Below, in pieces: positions 23,875-36,000 of a DNA stretch of 64,000 nt; the stretch's first letter is position 1; every line of letters starts with the position of its first letter. Origin of the DNA: Vitellaria paradoxa. Lineage: Eukaryota; Streptophyta; Magnoliopsida; Ericales; Sapotaceae. The stretch spans positions 45,524,663-45,588,662 of the forward strand of contig CM034239.1 in the NCBI GenBank assembly GCA_019916065.1. The letters run 5' to 3'. The position numbers and the translations under genes are program-made. The notes beneath the pieces are model-generated. The model saw only the letters and a list, made by a program, of their open reading frames with translations, was not told the DNA's origin and did no database searches.

Positions 23875-24240
23875 AAAACTAGTTTGTTTAGGTTATTAGA
23901 AGAAGAAAATGCTTGTCTCTTTAACGGAGGAGGGCATGTTGTCGACATCCATAGAGATGGTGCCATGTTGTCCACCTCTCCAAAATGTCACCTCAGAAGT
24001 TGTTTCCCATCAAATCGAGGTTCTTGAGGCTAGGGAGGTCAGCGAGGGAACCGGGCAGTGCACTAGTGAGCAAGTTCTGAGAGAGGTTGAGATTCTCCAG
24101 ATTTCTGCATTCTGAGAGGTCGGCAAATTACAGGTGACTCTAAACCAGGTGCAAGGATTGTTGTCTCCATCATTTCAGTTGGAGAAGACACCATCCAGGT
24201 CATCGAGAGGCTACATGCGTGCTTGTGTGCGTGGATTAGT
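23875..24240 (-). pseudogene. LRR receptor kinase fragment (HAESA/HSL1-like N-terminus), dead
   Basis: On the minus strand from about 24215: LDDLDGVFSN, stop, then NDGDNNPCTWFRVTC (the LRR N-terminal cap), then a shifted-frame LRR beginning CRNLENLNLSQNLL and continuing SLADLPSLKNLDLMGNNF to a stop. These are typical of HAESA-type LRR receptor kinases. Internal stops, frameshift and missing kinase domain show it is a relic. Confidence 0.75.
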
Positions 24241-26469
24241 TTAGTAGAGAGGATGGAAGGGAAATGGCATTTTATTTGTAATTAATTAATTGAGTTGAGG
24301 GTAAAATTGTTCTCATACCAAATATTTTATTAGATTTATGGTCAAAATTAACAGATAGGAGTTAGATGTTTTAATTTTTCAAAATAAGGGAGGTGTTTGT
24401 AAATTTTAAATGTTGAGAGGGTCCAAATATAATTACTCAAATTTTTTAAGAGTCTAGGTGTAATTTTTCATAAAATTTAATCGTTAAAATATATTTATAT
24501 ATTTCTAATTTTACAAAATACAAATATGTTTCAACATTAAGGGGTGTTTGGAGTGATAAAATTTGATAAAAATTATGAGTTTGTAATTTGTTCAGTGAAA
24601 TAAAAAATAAATATTTTTTTAAAAATTTTCATTATTTTTTAATAACTTTCAAAACTCTAAACGAAGCCTAAATTTTAATTCAACCTTCGCCAGATGCATC
24701 ACCTTTTATTATGCCTGGCTAAATAATTACTTTTTTCTGTTCTATCGTGTTCCCTTTTAATTAACATTAATATTATTTTTATTATTTTTGAAAAAGTAAT
24801 TAATAAATAAAAATATACAAATTAATTATTAATCAAAATAATAAAGGTTCTGTTTAGAGCTCTAAATATTTTTAAAAAATTCTTAAACTTTTTTATTTTC
24901 TCCACTCAAATTTCATTAAAAATTATAGAATATTACATCTATGGATAAAATATAATGGATGGCAATTTATAATTTGTTGTAATGTAAACTTTTTCTAAAC
25001 TTCCATTTGAAACTTTTTTTATTAACTGCCCATTTGTCAATTTTTATGAGGTAACAAAATCAAAATGATTTTCTTCCTATTTCCATAAAAATTCAAAATT
25101 TTTACTATGCATATGATTAATTGTTTGATTTGTATTATAATTAGTAGTTGTTTGTCCCTAAAGGCACGAAAAGATAATTTAGCTGACAAATTCAAATGTG
25201 AAATTGTAATGTAATTAAGGTAGCATTTGGTTCATTTTTCTATTTTTTGTTTTTGTTTTATATGTTAAAAATCTAAAAACAATAAGACAAAAAATGTTAT
25301 ATTTTCCTTATATTGAGATTTTTCTTATTTTTCGTTAAAAACTCTCAAAATGATTTTTTACCATTTTTTATTTCACGTGTAAGCTTATTTTCTATTTTTA
25401 AAAATAAAATTTGAAAAAATAAGTAACCAAATGAATTTTAAACTGTTTTTTTTTATTTTCAAAAGTACAAAATGAAAAATTGGTTCAAAACAGAAAATAG
25501 GAAAACAAACCAAATGACACCTAAATAATTTGTTATTTTCTAAGATGTATTTAAGAGAGCTACGATTAGTCGAGTTCGATTATTGAGAAACCATTAGATG
25601 GGTATGACAAGGCGAAAGAAATGAGTAATAAAAAGACAACAAAAATAAAGAAAAAAAATAATTCAGATTATTAAATAAATCCAACAGTTAAAAATTTTTC
25701 CTTGAACTTCCTTGTTATATAGATTCATAAAGACTATAAAAATGTATATATTTTAAGTTTTATGTACATAAAAAATTACTTCAATTTAAATATTTATTTT
25801 TTTACTTTTTAAAAAACTTAAAGTCCAAGTATTAAAATTTTAAATAAATAATATTAGTTGACTTTGTTTAATAGGTATTTATATAATGTTTAAAAATATT
25901 AATTTAAATTTTTTAAAAAAATATTTAAAAAATATGAAAATAATGAGACATTGTATTTTCCGTCTGAAAGTGATAGGAAGACAATCAGAATAAATAGAGA
26001 AAAAAGTAATTTAGACCATTAAACCAAAAATTCAATGATTGAAAATATTTCTTGAACTCCCTTATTATATAAATATGTTGGTGAAATATCTACTCACAAT
26101 TCTATAAATAAGGGCAACTTTTAGTTTGAGGGCCGTGATGCGGTGGATTATGGCATCCTTAGAAATAGTGAGTTTTGGAGATGGTGATACGGGGTATGGT
26201 GTGATTAAAAAATAAAAAATAAAAAATTGATATTGCTTATTTACTTGTAATTACTAAGTGATATAGAATTAAAAAGAAATAAAATAAAGATTTAGTGAAT
26301 TAGAATAAAGAAGAGAATAAGGGTAAATGAAAGAGAATAATGCTAGTTAAGTTTGAAATGAAGTAGATGAGGAAAGAGAAAAATATTGTTTTATTATTAA
26401 TTTTATTATGACTATTGAACAAATTTAACGGTTGAAATATCTCAATTCAAAATTTTAAGTTTCCTTATT
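24241..26469. other. AT-rich intergenic DNA
   Basis: No gene. It holds a Tourist-like MITE at 25219-25521 (listed separately). 24540-24665 resembles further MITE debris. Confidence 0.5.
25219..25521. mobile_element. Tourist-like MITE, copy 2
   Basis: 303 bp, left end ggtagcatttggttc and right end (reverse complement) ggtgtcatttggttt, flanked by TAA (25216-25218 and 25522-25524). Related to the element at 13312-13629 but clearly diverged. Confidence 0.8.
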
Positions 26470-28065
26470 ATATAGATACCAGCGAATAACTCGATATTCC
26501 TTAACTAAAATTAAATATGAATGTATTTAAAATTGAAATATGTTAACACAATTTTCTTTTAAAAAAAAAACCCAAAATAAACTCACTTTTTAAAAATTCA
26601 AGATTTTTATCTTATTCAATACAACTCTTCAAATATTATCATTAAGTTTAATTTAATGGTCTATCAAAATGTGGAGTGACCCAAAGAATGGGTGGGAGTT
26701 TGAGATGAAGTTTTGGTTTGTAAAAGATCTTAACTATTCGTTGAAAATATAACTCAATCTCATAATTTAAATTTTAGTCTGTGAGAGAGACATTTTATAA
26801 ATTAAAATCTCTTAGCATCTTTTCCCTTTTCAAAAACCTAAAATAAATTTTCTTTTAAAAAATTCAAAAATTTTGTCTCTCTTTATGCAATTTTTTAGAT
26901 ATCATCATTAGATCAAACTTAGGTCTATCAAAAATATGAAGTGACTCAAATATTGAGCGGGAGTTTAAGGGGAAGTTTTGGTTTGTAAAAAATCTCAGTT
27001 ATTTGTTATAAAATAAAACTCAATCTCAATCTTTAGATTTTAGTTTGTGAGAGAAGTATTTTTGAAATATGATTTATTTTATTATATAGACTGGCGAATA
27101 ACCTGTGCGCACTTCTCAACTAAAATTAAATATGAATGTATTTAAAATTAAAATATGTTAACACAATTTTCTTTAAAAAAAAAACCATAATAACTCACTT
27201 TTTAAAAAATTCAAGATTTTTATATTTCTCAATACAACTCTTCAAATATTATCATTAAGTTTAACTTAATGGTCTATCAAAATATAGAGTAACCCAAATA
27301 GTGGGTGAGAGTTTGAAAGGAAGTTTTGGTTTGTAAAATATGTCAACTATTCGTTGAAAATATAACTCAATCTCATAATTTGAATTTTAGTTTGTGAGAG
27401 AGTTATTTTATAAATTAAAATCTGTTAGCATATTTTCCCTTTTCAAAAACTTAAAATAAATTTTATTTTAAAAAATTCAAAATTTTTGTTTCTCTCAATG
27501 CAAAATTTTAGATATCATCATTAGATTCAACTCAATGATCTATACAAATATGAAGTGACTTAAAGATTGGGCGTAAGTTTAAGGGAAAGTTTTGGTTTGT
27601 AAAAGATCTCAGCTATTCGTTACAAAATAAAACTCAATCTCAATCTTTAGATTTTAGTTTGTGAAAGGGATATTTTTTAAATATGCTTTGGTTTATTATA
27701 TAGACTGGCGAATAACCTGTGCGCACTCCTCAACTAAAATTAAATATGCATACATTTAAAATTGAAATATGTTAACACAGCTTTTATTTTCAAAAACTAA
27801 AAAACCCAAAATAAACGATCTTTTCAAAAAATCAACATTTTTGACTTTCTTAATACAACTCTTCCAATATCATTATTAAGTTCAATTAAATGGTTTATCA
27901 AAATTTGTGAAATGACTCAAAGATTAGGTAAGAATTTGAAGGGAAGTTTTAATTTATAAAATATTTCAGTAATTCGTTAAATAATAAAATTTAATTTCAG
28001 TATTAAATTTTAGTTTGTAAAAAAAATGTTTTTAAAGTGTGTTGTGTCATATTATATAAATTATA
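26470..28065. repeat. Tandem array, about 612-bp unit, about 2.6 copies
   Basis: The marker gcgaataac occurs at 26482, 27094 and 27709, with following sequence (aactaaaattaaatatg...) repeated each time. Within each unit two related halves of about 300 bp both contain gaagttttggtttgtaaaa, so the array has a two-level structure. Very AT-rich, no coding potential. Confidence 0.85.
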
Positions 28066-28310
28066 TAAATAACAATTTTAGATATTTTAGATTCTGTTAC
28101 AAGTGTGGTGTATTTTGAGTGTCAAATTATACAAAAATCTTTACAGATTTTAAAAAAACCTTACTTCTTCCTACTCATTGCACAAATTACGAAACGATAA
28201 CTTTAAACTATTCGTACTTACCTTTTGCCATTATATTTTACCTTATCATCACTATCATTACCGTATTTTTTTTTTTTTGTCTTTGTAAAATCATGGTAAG
28301 AAGAGTCACA

Positions 28311-28478
28311 GTACCATTTGGTTGGTCAAAATTTGATAAAAATGTATAATAAAAATAAAAAGATATAATATAAAGGTGATAGGTATTAAAATTTAATTGA
28401 AAAAATATAAAAAGTAATTAATTTTTGATAAATTTTAATAGGTCAAACGGAGCGACCAAATAACACGTCGATTAATAA
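28311..28478. mobile_element. Small MITE-like element
   Basis: Ends gtaccatttggttggtcaaa and (reverse complement) cgtgttatttggtcgctccg are similar, and both lead into ttgataaaa-type AT-rich sequence. No clean target duplication. Confidence 0.35.
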
Positions 28479-29745
28479 CACTACTGTTTGGATAAAAAAT
28501 AAATAAATAAAAGTTGATTATGAGGCCCGCAATCCCACACTTTCCCAGTATCCTTTACTTAGTCCATGCAACTTGGCACCACGTTAATGGAGTAATACAC
28601 ATAGGCTCATTTAATTACCGGCTGTTTGGTGTTTTAACTTTTTCACTTTTCAGTAAAAAGCTGATAATTAATTTTTTTTCCTAAGTTCAGTGAAACTTTG
28701 TCCAAATTAAAGAAAATTAAAAAAATAAAAAAACTAGTAACTTAAGTTCCATCTAGAGTACCAAATTTCATAAAAAAAAAAAGAAAAACTCTAAAAATTT
28801 AAAAAAATTAAATTTTCTATCATTACACAAATTACAAGGTTATAAATTTTATCAATTTTTATTAAATTTTTACGACTTTAGCACTATTTGGAGTTAAATA
28901 AAAAAAATACAGAACTCTACAAATCTTTATAAATACGAATTACGAGACTGTAAAATTTAAATTTTTTACTCACTACACAAAATACGAGATATTAATTTTT
29001 ACAAATTTATACACATTTTTACAACTCTAAACATATTGTATAGACGATTATTAGATGAATTACACTACAAATTGAACCTTGTATTACAATGAAAGTGGAA
29101 GTAGTTGTGTCATTCATATAAATTCATCTTATGAAATTATCTAAAAAATAGAATAAAATGAGGCTTTATAAATTCTCCATTTTAAATGATTTTACACTAA
29201 TTGTTTTAAATAATTTAAAGAGTCCTCTAAGTAACTCTTTAAAGTAAAGGACGTGGAGTGTTTATAAAATGAAGAATCTAGAATGTCCCGAACCGCGCGT
29301 TCATGTGAATGGGGAGGCGGGAAAGTGGGCCCAACAGCTTTTCTGATAGAACAAAAACCCAACCCACCCACTTCATTTTTTCGGATTTTCCACGAACAAG
29401 ACAGAGAAACAAATGAAAGTAGCGAGAGAGAAAAAAGCGTTCGCTGCTGCTGACGTTGCCGGACACGGAAAGCCGTGTCTGTGTTGTTGGTTGATCTTTT
29501 TCTTTCTTTCTTTCCTTCTATTCAGCATTTCATTGTGACATAATACAAAGTAGTAAAGCAAAAGCAGTCACCAATCCAAAGCCCGCAGTGTTTTCGCACT
29601 CCGACGTACACAAATCTTGGTTCTCTCCCACATTCTTTACTTGCTATCGGAGAAACCTAAAGAAAAGCTCCCCCATCACTTGCCCCACCGCAGCAACAAA
29701 GAATATATCTCTCCCTCTCTCTCTTTTTCCGTCTTTCTTTTTCTT
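28479..29745 (+). promoter_or_regulatory. AT-rich DNA and promoter region of the callose synthase gene
   Basis: 28620-29060 contains MITE-like AT-rich debris. From about 29280 the sequence becomes GC-richer, and 29706-29745 is a pyrimidine-rich stretch (plant Y patch) just upstream of a TATA box. Which cis elements matter cannot be told. Confidence 0.45.
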
Positions 29746-29752
29746 TATATAA
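29746..29752 (+). promoter_or_regulatory. TATA box of the callose synthase gene
   Basis: TATATAA, 110 bp upstream of the start codon. A start of transcription about 25-35 bp downstream (about 29775-29787) would leave a leader of roughly 80 bases and would exclude the upstream out-of-frame ATG at 29761. Confidence 0.6.
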
Positions 29753-29861
29753 GTGCGAAGATGATTGCCGTTCGCACTTTAACAACTCTCCGCAACGATA
29801 TCGCATCAGAGATAGAGAAAACCAGAGATTTCCGCTATCGGTTTTGGAGAATTAGCCGGCG

Positions 29862-30072
29862 ATGGCAAGTGGTAGTGGGACCAAAGACATTGGGGTCCCA
29901 CCGAGGTCGCTGTCGAGGCGGATCCCCAGGGCTCCCACAGTGCTCGATCCCACCGGCGAAGACAACGCCATCGTTGACAGCGAGCTCGTTCCATCGTCGC
30001 TCGCGGTCGTCGTCGCACCCATTCTTCGTGTTGCCAATGAGATCGAAGATAACCCTAGGGTTGCTTATCTAT
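29862..30072 (+). CDS. CALS: Callose synthase exon 1
   Basis: Starts at ATG 29862 ([20 protein letters not shown]) and ends inside a cysteine codon: CTA T, donor GTGAGA. Exon 2 supplies GC, restoring the cysteine of the family motif RVAYLCRF. ATGs at 29617 and 29761 are in other frames; the one at 29761 opens a frame that overlaps this start. Confidence 0.92.
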
Positions 30073-33000
30073 GTGAGAAGGCTCTCCCTCTTTCTCTCTC
30101 TTTACTCATTTGAATTTATTTCACTTTTATGAATGGTTTTAAAAGTAATAAACGAATTTAAATGCACATAAACAAAATTGATTTAATCCGTTTTTATTTG
30201 TAAACACGTCTAAATATCTTATTGGCAAACGAGTGAATTTGTAGACAACATGAATGTATATATGTGAATGCGAGTGCATTCAAGGATGAATGGCCCCAAT
30301 ATTTACCTGAATTTTACATTTTTTTAACTGTTATTATTATTATTATGAACTTCCACCAATTTTAGAATTTTTATGTTCGAATAAGTTTCATAGTAATTAC
30401 TCAAAATTTAAATTGAATTGGTGATGAATGTTAGAATTGTGAATTGTGTCCAGATATTTCGAAGTAGCTATTAAAAAGATATGATTATCATTTATCACAA
30501 TACGCTCCGCAAACATGCATCTGAATTTGGCCAACAAACAGGGTGTTTGGCACCCCAAAAATTAAAAAAGAAAAAAAAAAGTGAGTTGGGTTTCAACTTT
30601 TTGGCGTTTGGTTGACATAACTAAAAAATTCTGACTAGATCTGTTTGAACGTGGTCACGGTTCTAGTTAGAAAAGTTGTTAGAAAGTTGGCAAAAGTTGA
30701 AAATGTTGGCAAAAGTTTGTAAAGTTTGGAGTTTGAAATCAAAAATGGGTAAGAGTTAATAAAAGTTTGTAAAAGTTGGCAAAAGTTTGTATATTTTGGG
30801 GTACCAAACACCCCTAAGATGCATCTAGTCTCTTTGTCCTATAAAAAATAGTTGATGATCAGTTAATTTGCATCTATAAACTTGTGTATGCTCCTGCATG
30901 GCTGATGATGACAAAATGTTACACATGCTAGGAAAAACTTACATCTCAAAACTAGTTGTTTGGAAAGAAAACCATGCATATAAAACACTGCACTAGCATA
31001 TCATACTATCAATTTAGGGTATATGTAATCCATACTACATATGCCTATGAACTGTAACATTCCATCATACTCCTCAACCCTGTGCCCATGGGATAGGTTT
31101 TGCATTAGTCTTTACTAGTCCCAAGAAATACTATAATGTCGACTTTACCCCCTATGCTGTAGCAGATGGGAGGCACGACGTATGTTCTGATACCATTTGT
31201 TATATACCTTAATAGAACTCACATCTAAAATCTCGTTATTAGGGGCAAGGAATAAACATCACACTAACATTTCATAATATTGATGTAGGACACATCCAAC
31301 CCATCTATTAATAACACAACGGATTTTTTTTTGATGTATAAAATAAAAATTCCAATAGCTTTGGCTACGATTATCTTTTTGACCACAATTTTTTTTTTCT
31401 TTTTCGAGGTAAAATATCAAGAAAAAAGAAGTTGTATTCTACTAGGCATTAAAAACATAGTAAGTAAAAAAGTAGTAAAGGGTTAAAGAAATAGTGGGTT
31501 TCATAAAGGGGTAAAGAAATAGTGGGTTCCGTGTCTCTATGGTTACTTCTTAAATGGTGAGGTCTTCTTTATACTTCAAAACCTTTTATAAAATTGAATC
31601 AACCTTATTGGTAATTTGTACAGTTTACATTCTTTTGTTCTACTCATGAATTATGCAATAATAGGTCACTACACATGCCTAACAGAAAATGTTGTGATAA
31701 AATGGTTTCATATATTTAATTGCTTTTTTAAGGATAGTATTAGTAGACTTGAACAATTTATTACTATAAAAGGCTAAAAATAAATTAATAGGCAATTTAT
31801 TATTTTTGTAATTATACTGTGATTTGATTAATTTATTCTTAGGCTTTTAACATTTAAATAGATTCCAATTTATATTTCTAAATATTTCTATATGTTTTAA
31901 TATTTTATTAACACTTTTGAAATATTTCCATTTGAGTAATGCTATTCTACCATTAAAATCTACTAAAAAACATTGCCAGAATGGTGTGGCTATTTATGAA
32001 CATTTTACTTTGAAAATAAAAACCACTAAAATACCTTTTATTGCACTCATGCCATTGTGACATCATTATGATACAAGTCTATCATAAATTTTTCTAGCAG
32101 AATGGTATTTTCCTTTCCATTTATATGCTAATTACAAAAATTCGATTCTTATGTGACATTTATTAAATTCTCTTCCTTGAGGCAAATTGAATTGCTTTGT
32201 ATTAAATCATATTAAATCCATTTCCCGTTGATCCTTATGGGAGTCTCGTGAATTGGGCTGCTCATACTGTATTTTAGTCTATTACATTGTGTTTTCATGG
32301 GAATATAAGAATTTTTTATTTTCATTGCTTTCTTAGGAAACCAAAATTTTCAACCTTATCCAAGGTAGCAAATGATATTTTGTACTATTGTCTCGATGAA
32401 GGTTACAAGTTGCATATTTGTTTTGCCAACTATGATGATTTAGTTAATGAATATTACCCTCTTTTGGTGTTTATTGCATTAAAAATCAGTGTGGAAATAT
32501 CGGAAAATTAGGAAATTAGAAAGTTTGTAAATATTCCTTCAGTGATTTTAGCATCCATCATAGGGAAACTTACCATTTCTTTGTTATATTCCCTCAGTAA
32601 TTTCAGGATCCATCATAGGGAGACTTACCATGTATAGATACTGGAATAGGCTATGAGTAGGAAGATCTCTGTAGAGTTTTTTTATTCAGAAATCAAAAGA
32701 AATACTTTTATTTCTTATTATGTTCATGGTATCAGAGCTTAGGTTCTCAACAACCTAGCTCCAATGGCGGCCAAACCTACCGGCAGTCAGGAGATTTCCT
32801 CTTCGATCACTCACAAAGGAAAAATAGAGAGGCAATCATTCATTACCATCATGGGAGGGGCAGACCTCTCATCAATCCAGATCACCATCGACAAGTTCAA
32901 CAGAAAAAATTTCTGTGAACGGGCACAGTCGATTAAGCTTATGATTGATGGCAAAGGAAAAATCGGCTACCTGATTGGCACTACCAAAAGACCTTACGAA

Positions 33001-36000
33001 GAAGGCACAGTGGCCCTTCAAAGATGGCAATTGGAGAATGCTGTGGTAACCTCCTTGCTCATCAATTCTATGCTCCCATCGATAAAGAAGACTTACCTGT
33101 GGCTGCCGACGGTGAAGGATGTTTAGGTTGCCATACATGAGACTTACTCTGACGAGGAGAACTTCTCTTAGATCTTCGATCTGAAAACCCGATTGTGACA
33201 AATGAAGCATGGCGATAAAGATGTCACAGAAGAATACTACTTAGAGATGACGTCGATCTGGTAAGAACTCGACCAGAGCATCGACGATAGTTGGGAATGC
33301 ACCGGTGATAGTTTACGCTACAAGAAGAGGATCGAAAATGAGAGGGTCTTTGAGTTCTTGGCTGGTTTGAACCAGACCTTGGACGACGTACGAGGTCGTG
33401 TACTCAGTCGGTGTCCCTTGTCGTCGATCGGAGAGGTATTCGCCGAGGATCGAAGAGAAGAGGCTCGAAGAGCTGCGATACTGGGCAAGGAAACGATAGA
33501 ACATTCAGCCCTAATTACCCAAAATAAGAATTGTGGGTTGGGTCACTTGACCCTTCAAGGAGCTAGAACTAAGATCCACGGGGACGCTGGATTTGGATAC
33601 TTGACCCGAGGTCCAGTAAATGACACCGGCCCAAAATCAATTAAAGGGAGGCCATTTTCTGATCATTGCAAGAAAATGGGCCATTGCAAAGACACATGCT
33701 GGGAAATCCATGGAAAACCTGCAAATTGGAAACCCAGACAGAATAAAAAATAAGGGTTACCAAGTTACAATTGAAAATTTCTCAGGAGGAAGAGGTTCAC
33801 AAACAAGTCAGAACAGTCCATTCAGCCTTGAACAACTTGGAAAACTCTATGAGTTATTTTCCACATTTCAAAATTCTGGTCAGTCCTCCACAAATGTTCC
33901 CTCTGGATCACTAGCCCAAAAAGGTTATTTCTCACAAGCTTTGATTACATCCAGTACCAAAACTCCATGGGTCATAGACTCAGGTGCCTCTGATCGCATG
34001 ACTGGATCTCACAATTTATTCTCTTTATATATTCCTTGTGCTGGGAATTTAAAAGTCAGAATTGCAGATGGATCTCTCTCGTCTGTAGCAGGAAAAGGGA
34101 GTATCCACCTATCAAACTCACTGTCTTTAAAATCTGTCCTTCATGTCCCAAATCTCTTCTGTAATCTACTGTCTATTAGTAAATTAACCAGAGATTCAAA
34201 CTGCTCAGCTAACTTCACTGCCTCTCTTTGTACTTTCCAGGTTCTGTTATCGGGGAAAACGATTGGCAATGCTAGGGAATGTGAAGGACTTTACTATTTT
34301 GATGAGGCAACCATGAGTAATAATGTTAGTAAAGTTTTTTGTAATTCTGCATCTATTTCCCAAGATAGTGAAATTCTACTGTGGCATTCTAGAATGGGCC
34401 ACCCTAGTTTTCTTTATTTAAAACATGTATTTCCAGCCTTGTGCTCAAATAAGAAATCCATTGACTTCTAGTGTGAAACATGTGAGTTTGCTAAACATCA
34501 TTGTGTTTCTTTTCCCTTATCTACTTACAAACCTTCTACTCCTTTTGCTATGATTCATAGTGATCTATGGGGGACCATTTTGAACCTCAAATAGAACACA
34601 CACAAAATGGTTTATAACTTTCATTGATGATCATACTCGTGTGTGTTGGGTATATCTATTATATGACAAAACTAAAGTCCGCTCAGTCTTCATTGATTTT
34701 CACACCATGATACAAAACCAGTTTCATACTAAAATTCAAATTCTAAGGACTGATAATGGGAACAAGTACTTTAATCAATTTTTTGGGCCCCTATCTTCGT
34801 GCAAATGGTATTATTCACCAAAGCTCATGTGTCGATACCTCACAACAAAATGGGGTAGCTGAGAGAAAAAATAGACATATTCTTGAGGTGGCACGTGCAT
34901 TACTGTTCACAATGCACATGCCCAAACATTTCTGGGGAGATGCTATCCTAACTGCCATCTACCTAATAAACCGTATGTCTAGTCGAGTTCTATCCTTTGC
35001 TACACCTCTTCAAAAATTACAAAAGTTCTTTCCGACCTTCAGAGTTCAGTCCACAACACCCCTCAGAGTATTTGGATGTACAACATTTGTTCATATTCAT
35101 GCTCACCAACATAGCAAACTTGACCCTCGGGCTCACATATGTGTTTTTTTTGGGGCTATTCTCCTACCCAACGTGGCTACAAGTGTTATGATCCTATATC
35201 CCATAAACTTTTTGTTAGTATGGATGTCACATTCTTTGAAACCACACCCTATTATACCCAGTCCTCTCTTCAGGGGGAGACACCAAGTGAAGTTCAAACT
35301 GATTTGGGTCTTTCCATCTATAAGTCTCTTCCATATACTTTGCCAGTAGTAGAAGAATACTCATCTTCTGGGAAAGATCCAGAAATTAAAAAAACTGAAG
35401 CAATGGTTTATTCACAGAGGCCAAAATCAAAAGAGTCAGAGTCTCTCACACTCTCAGCATCAAAAGAGCTAGAACCGATGACAGTTCCAAGTCATGAGTT
35501 CTCATCTAATCCCGAGCAAGTAACTACATTCCCTAATATCTCTGATAATGATGATTTGCCTATTGCTTTTCGAAAAAAGCCAAGATCATGCACTCTCCAT
35601 CCCATATCAAACTTTGTGTCTTATAATGGCCTATCCACTCAATACCATAACTTTATCTCTAATATTGATCGTATTACAATTCCAAAGAATATCCAGGAAG
35701 CTCTTGATATTCTTGAATGGAAGGAAGCAGTCATAGAAGAAATGAAGGCACTTGAGAAGAATGGAACTTGGGAATTGATAGAATTACCCAAGGGAAAAAA
35801 ACCAGTGGGTTGCAAGTGGGTTTTTATGGTGAAGTACAGGGCTGATGGAACGGTTGAACGATACAAGGCATGATTAGTTGCAAAGGGATTTATCCAGATA
35901 TATGGAATTGACTACTTAGAGACATTTGCACCAGTGGCAAAGCTGAATACTGTGAGAGTTCTCCTATCATTAGTAGCAAATTAGTACTGGCCACTCCAAC

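Noticed and set aside
28119..28349. 76-codon frame with a hydrophobic segment
   Set aside because: AT-rich chance frame running into a MITE-like element; no homology or start context.
29617..30132. 171-codon frame overlapping callose synthase exon 1
   Set aside because: Out of frame with the clear callose synthase N-terminus, and it begins upstream of the TATA box.
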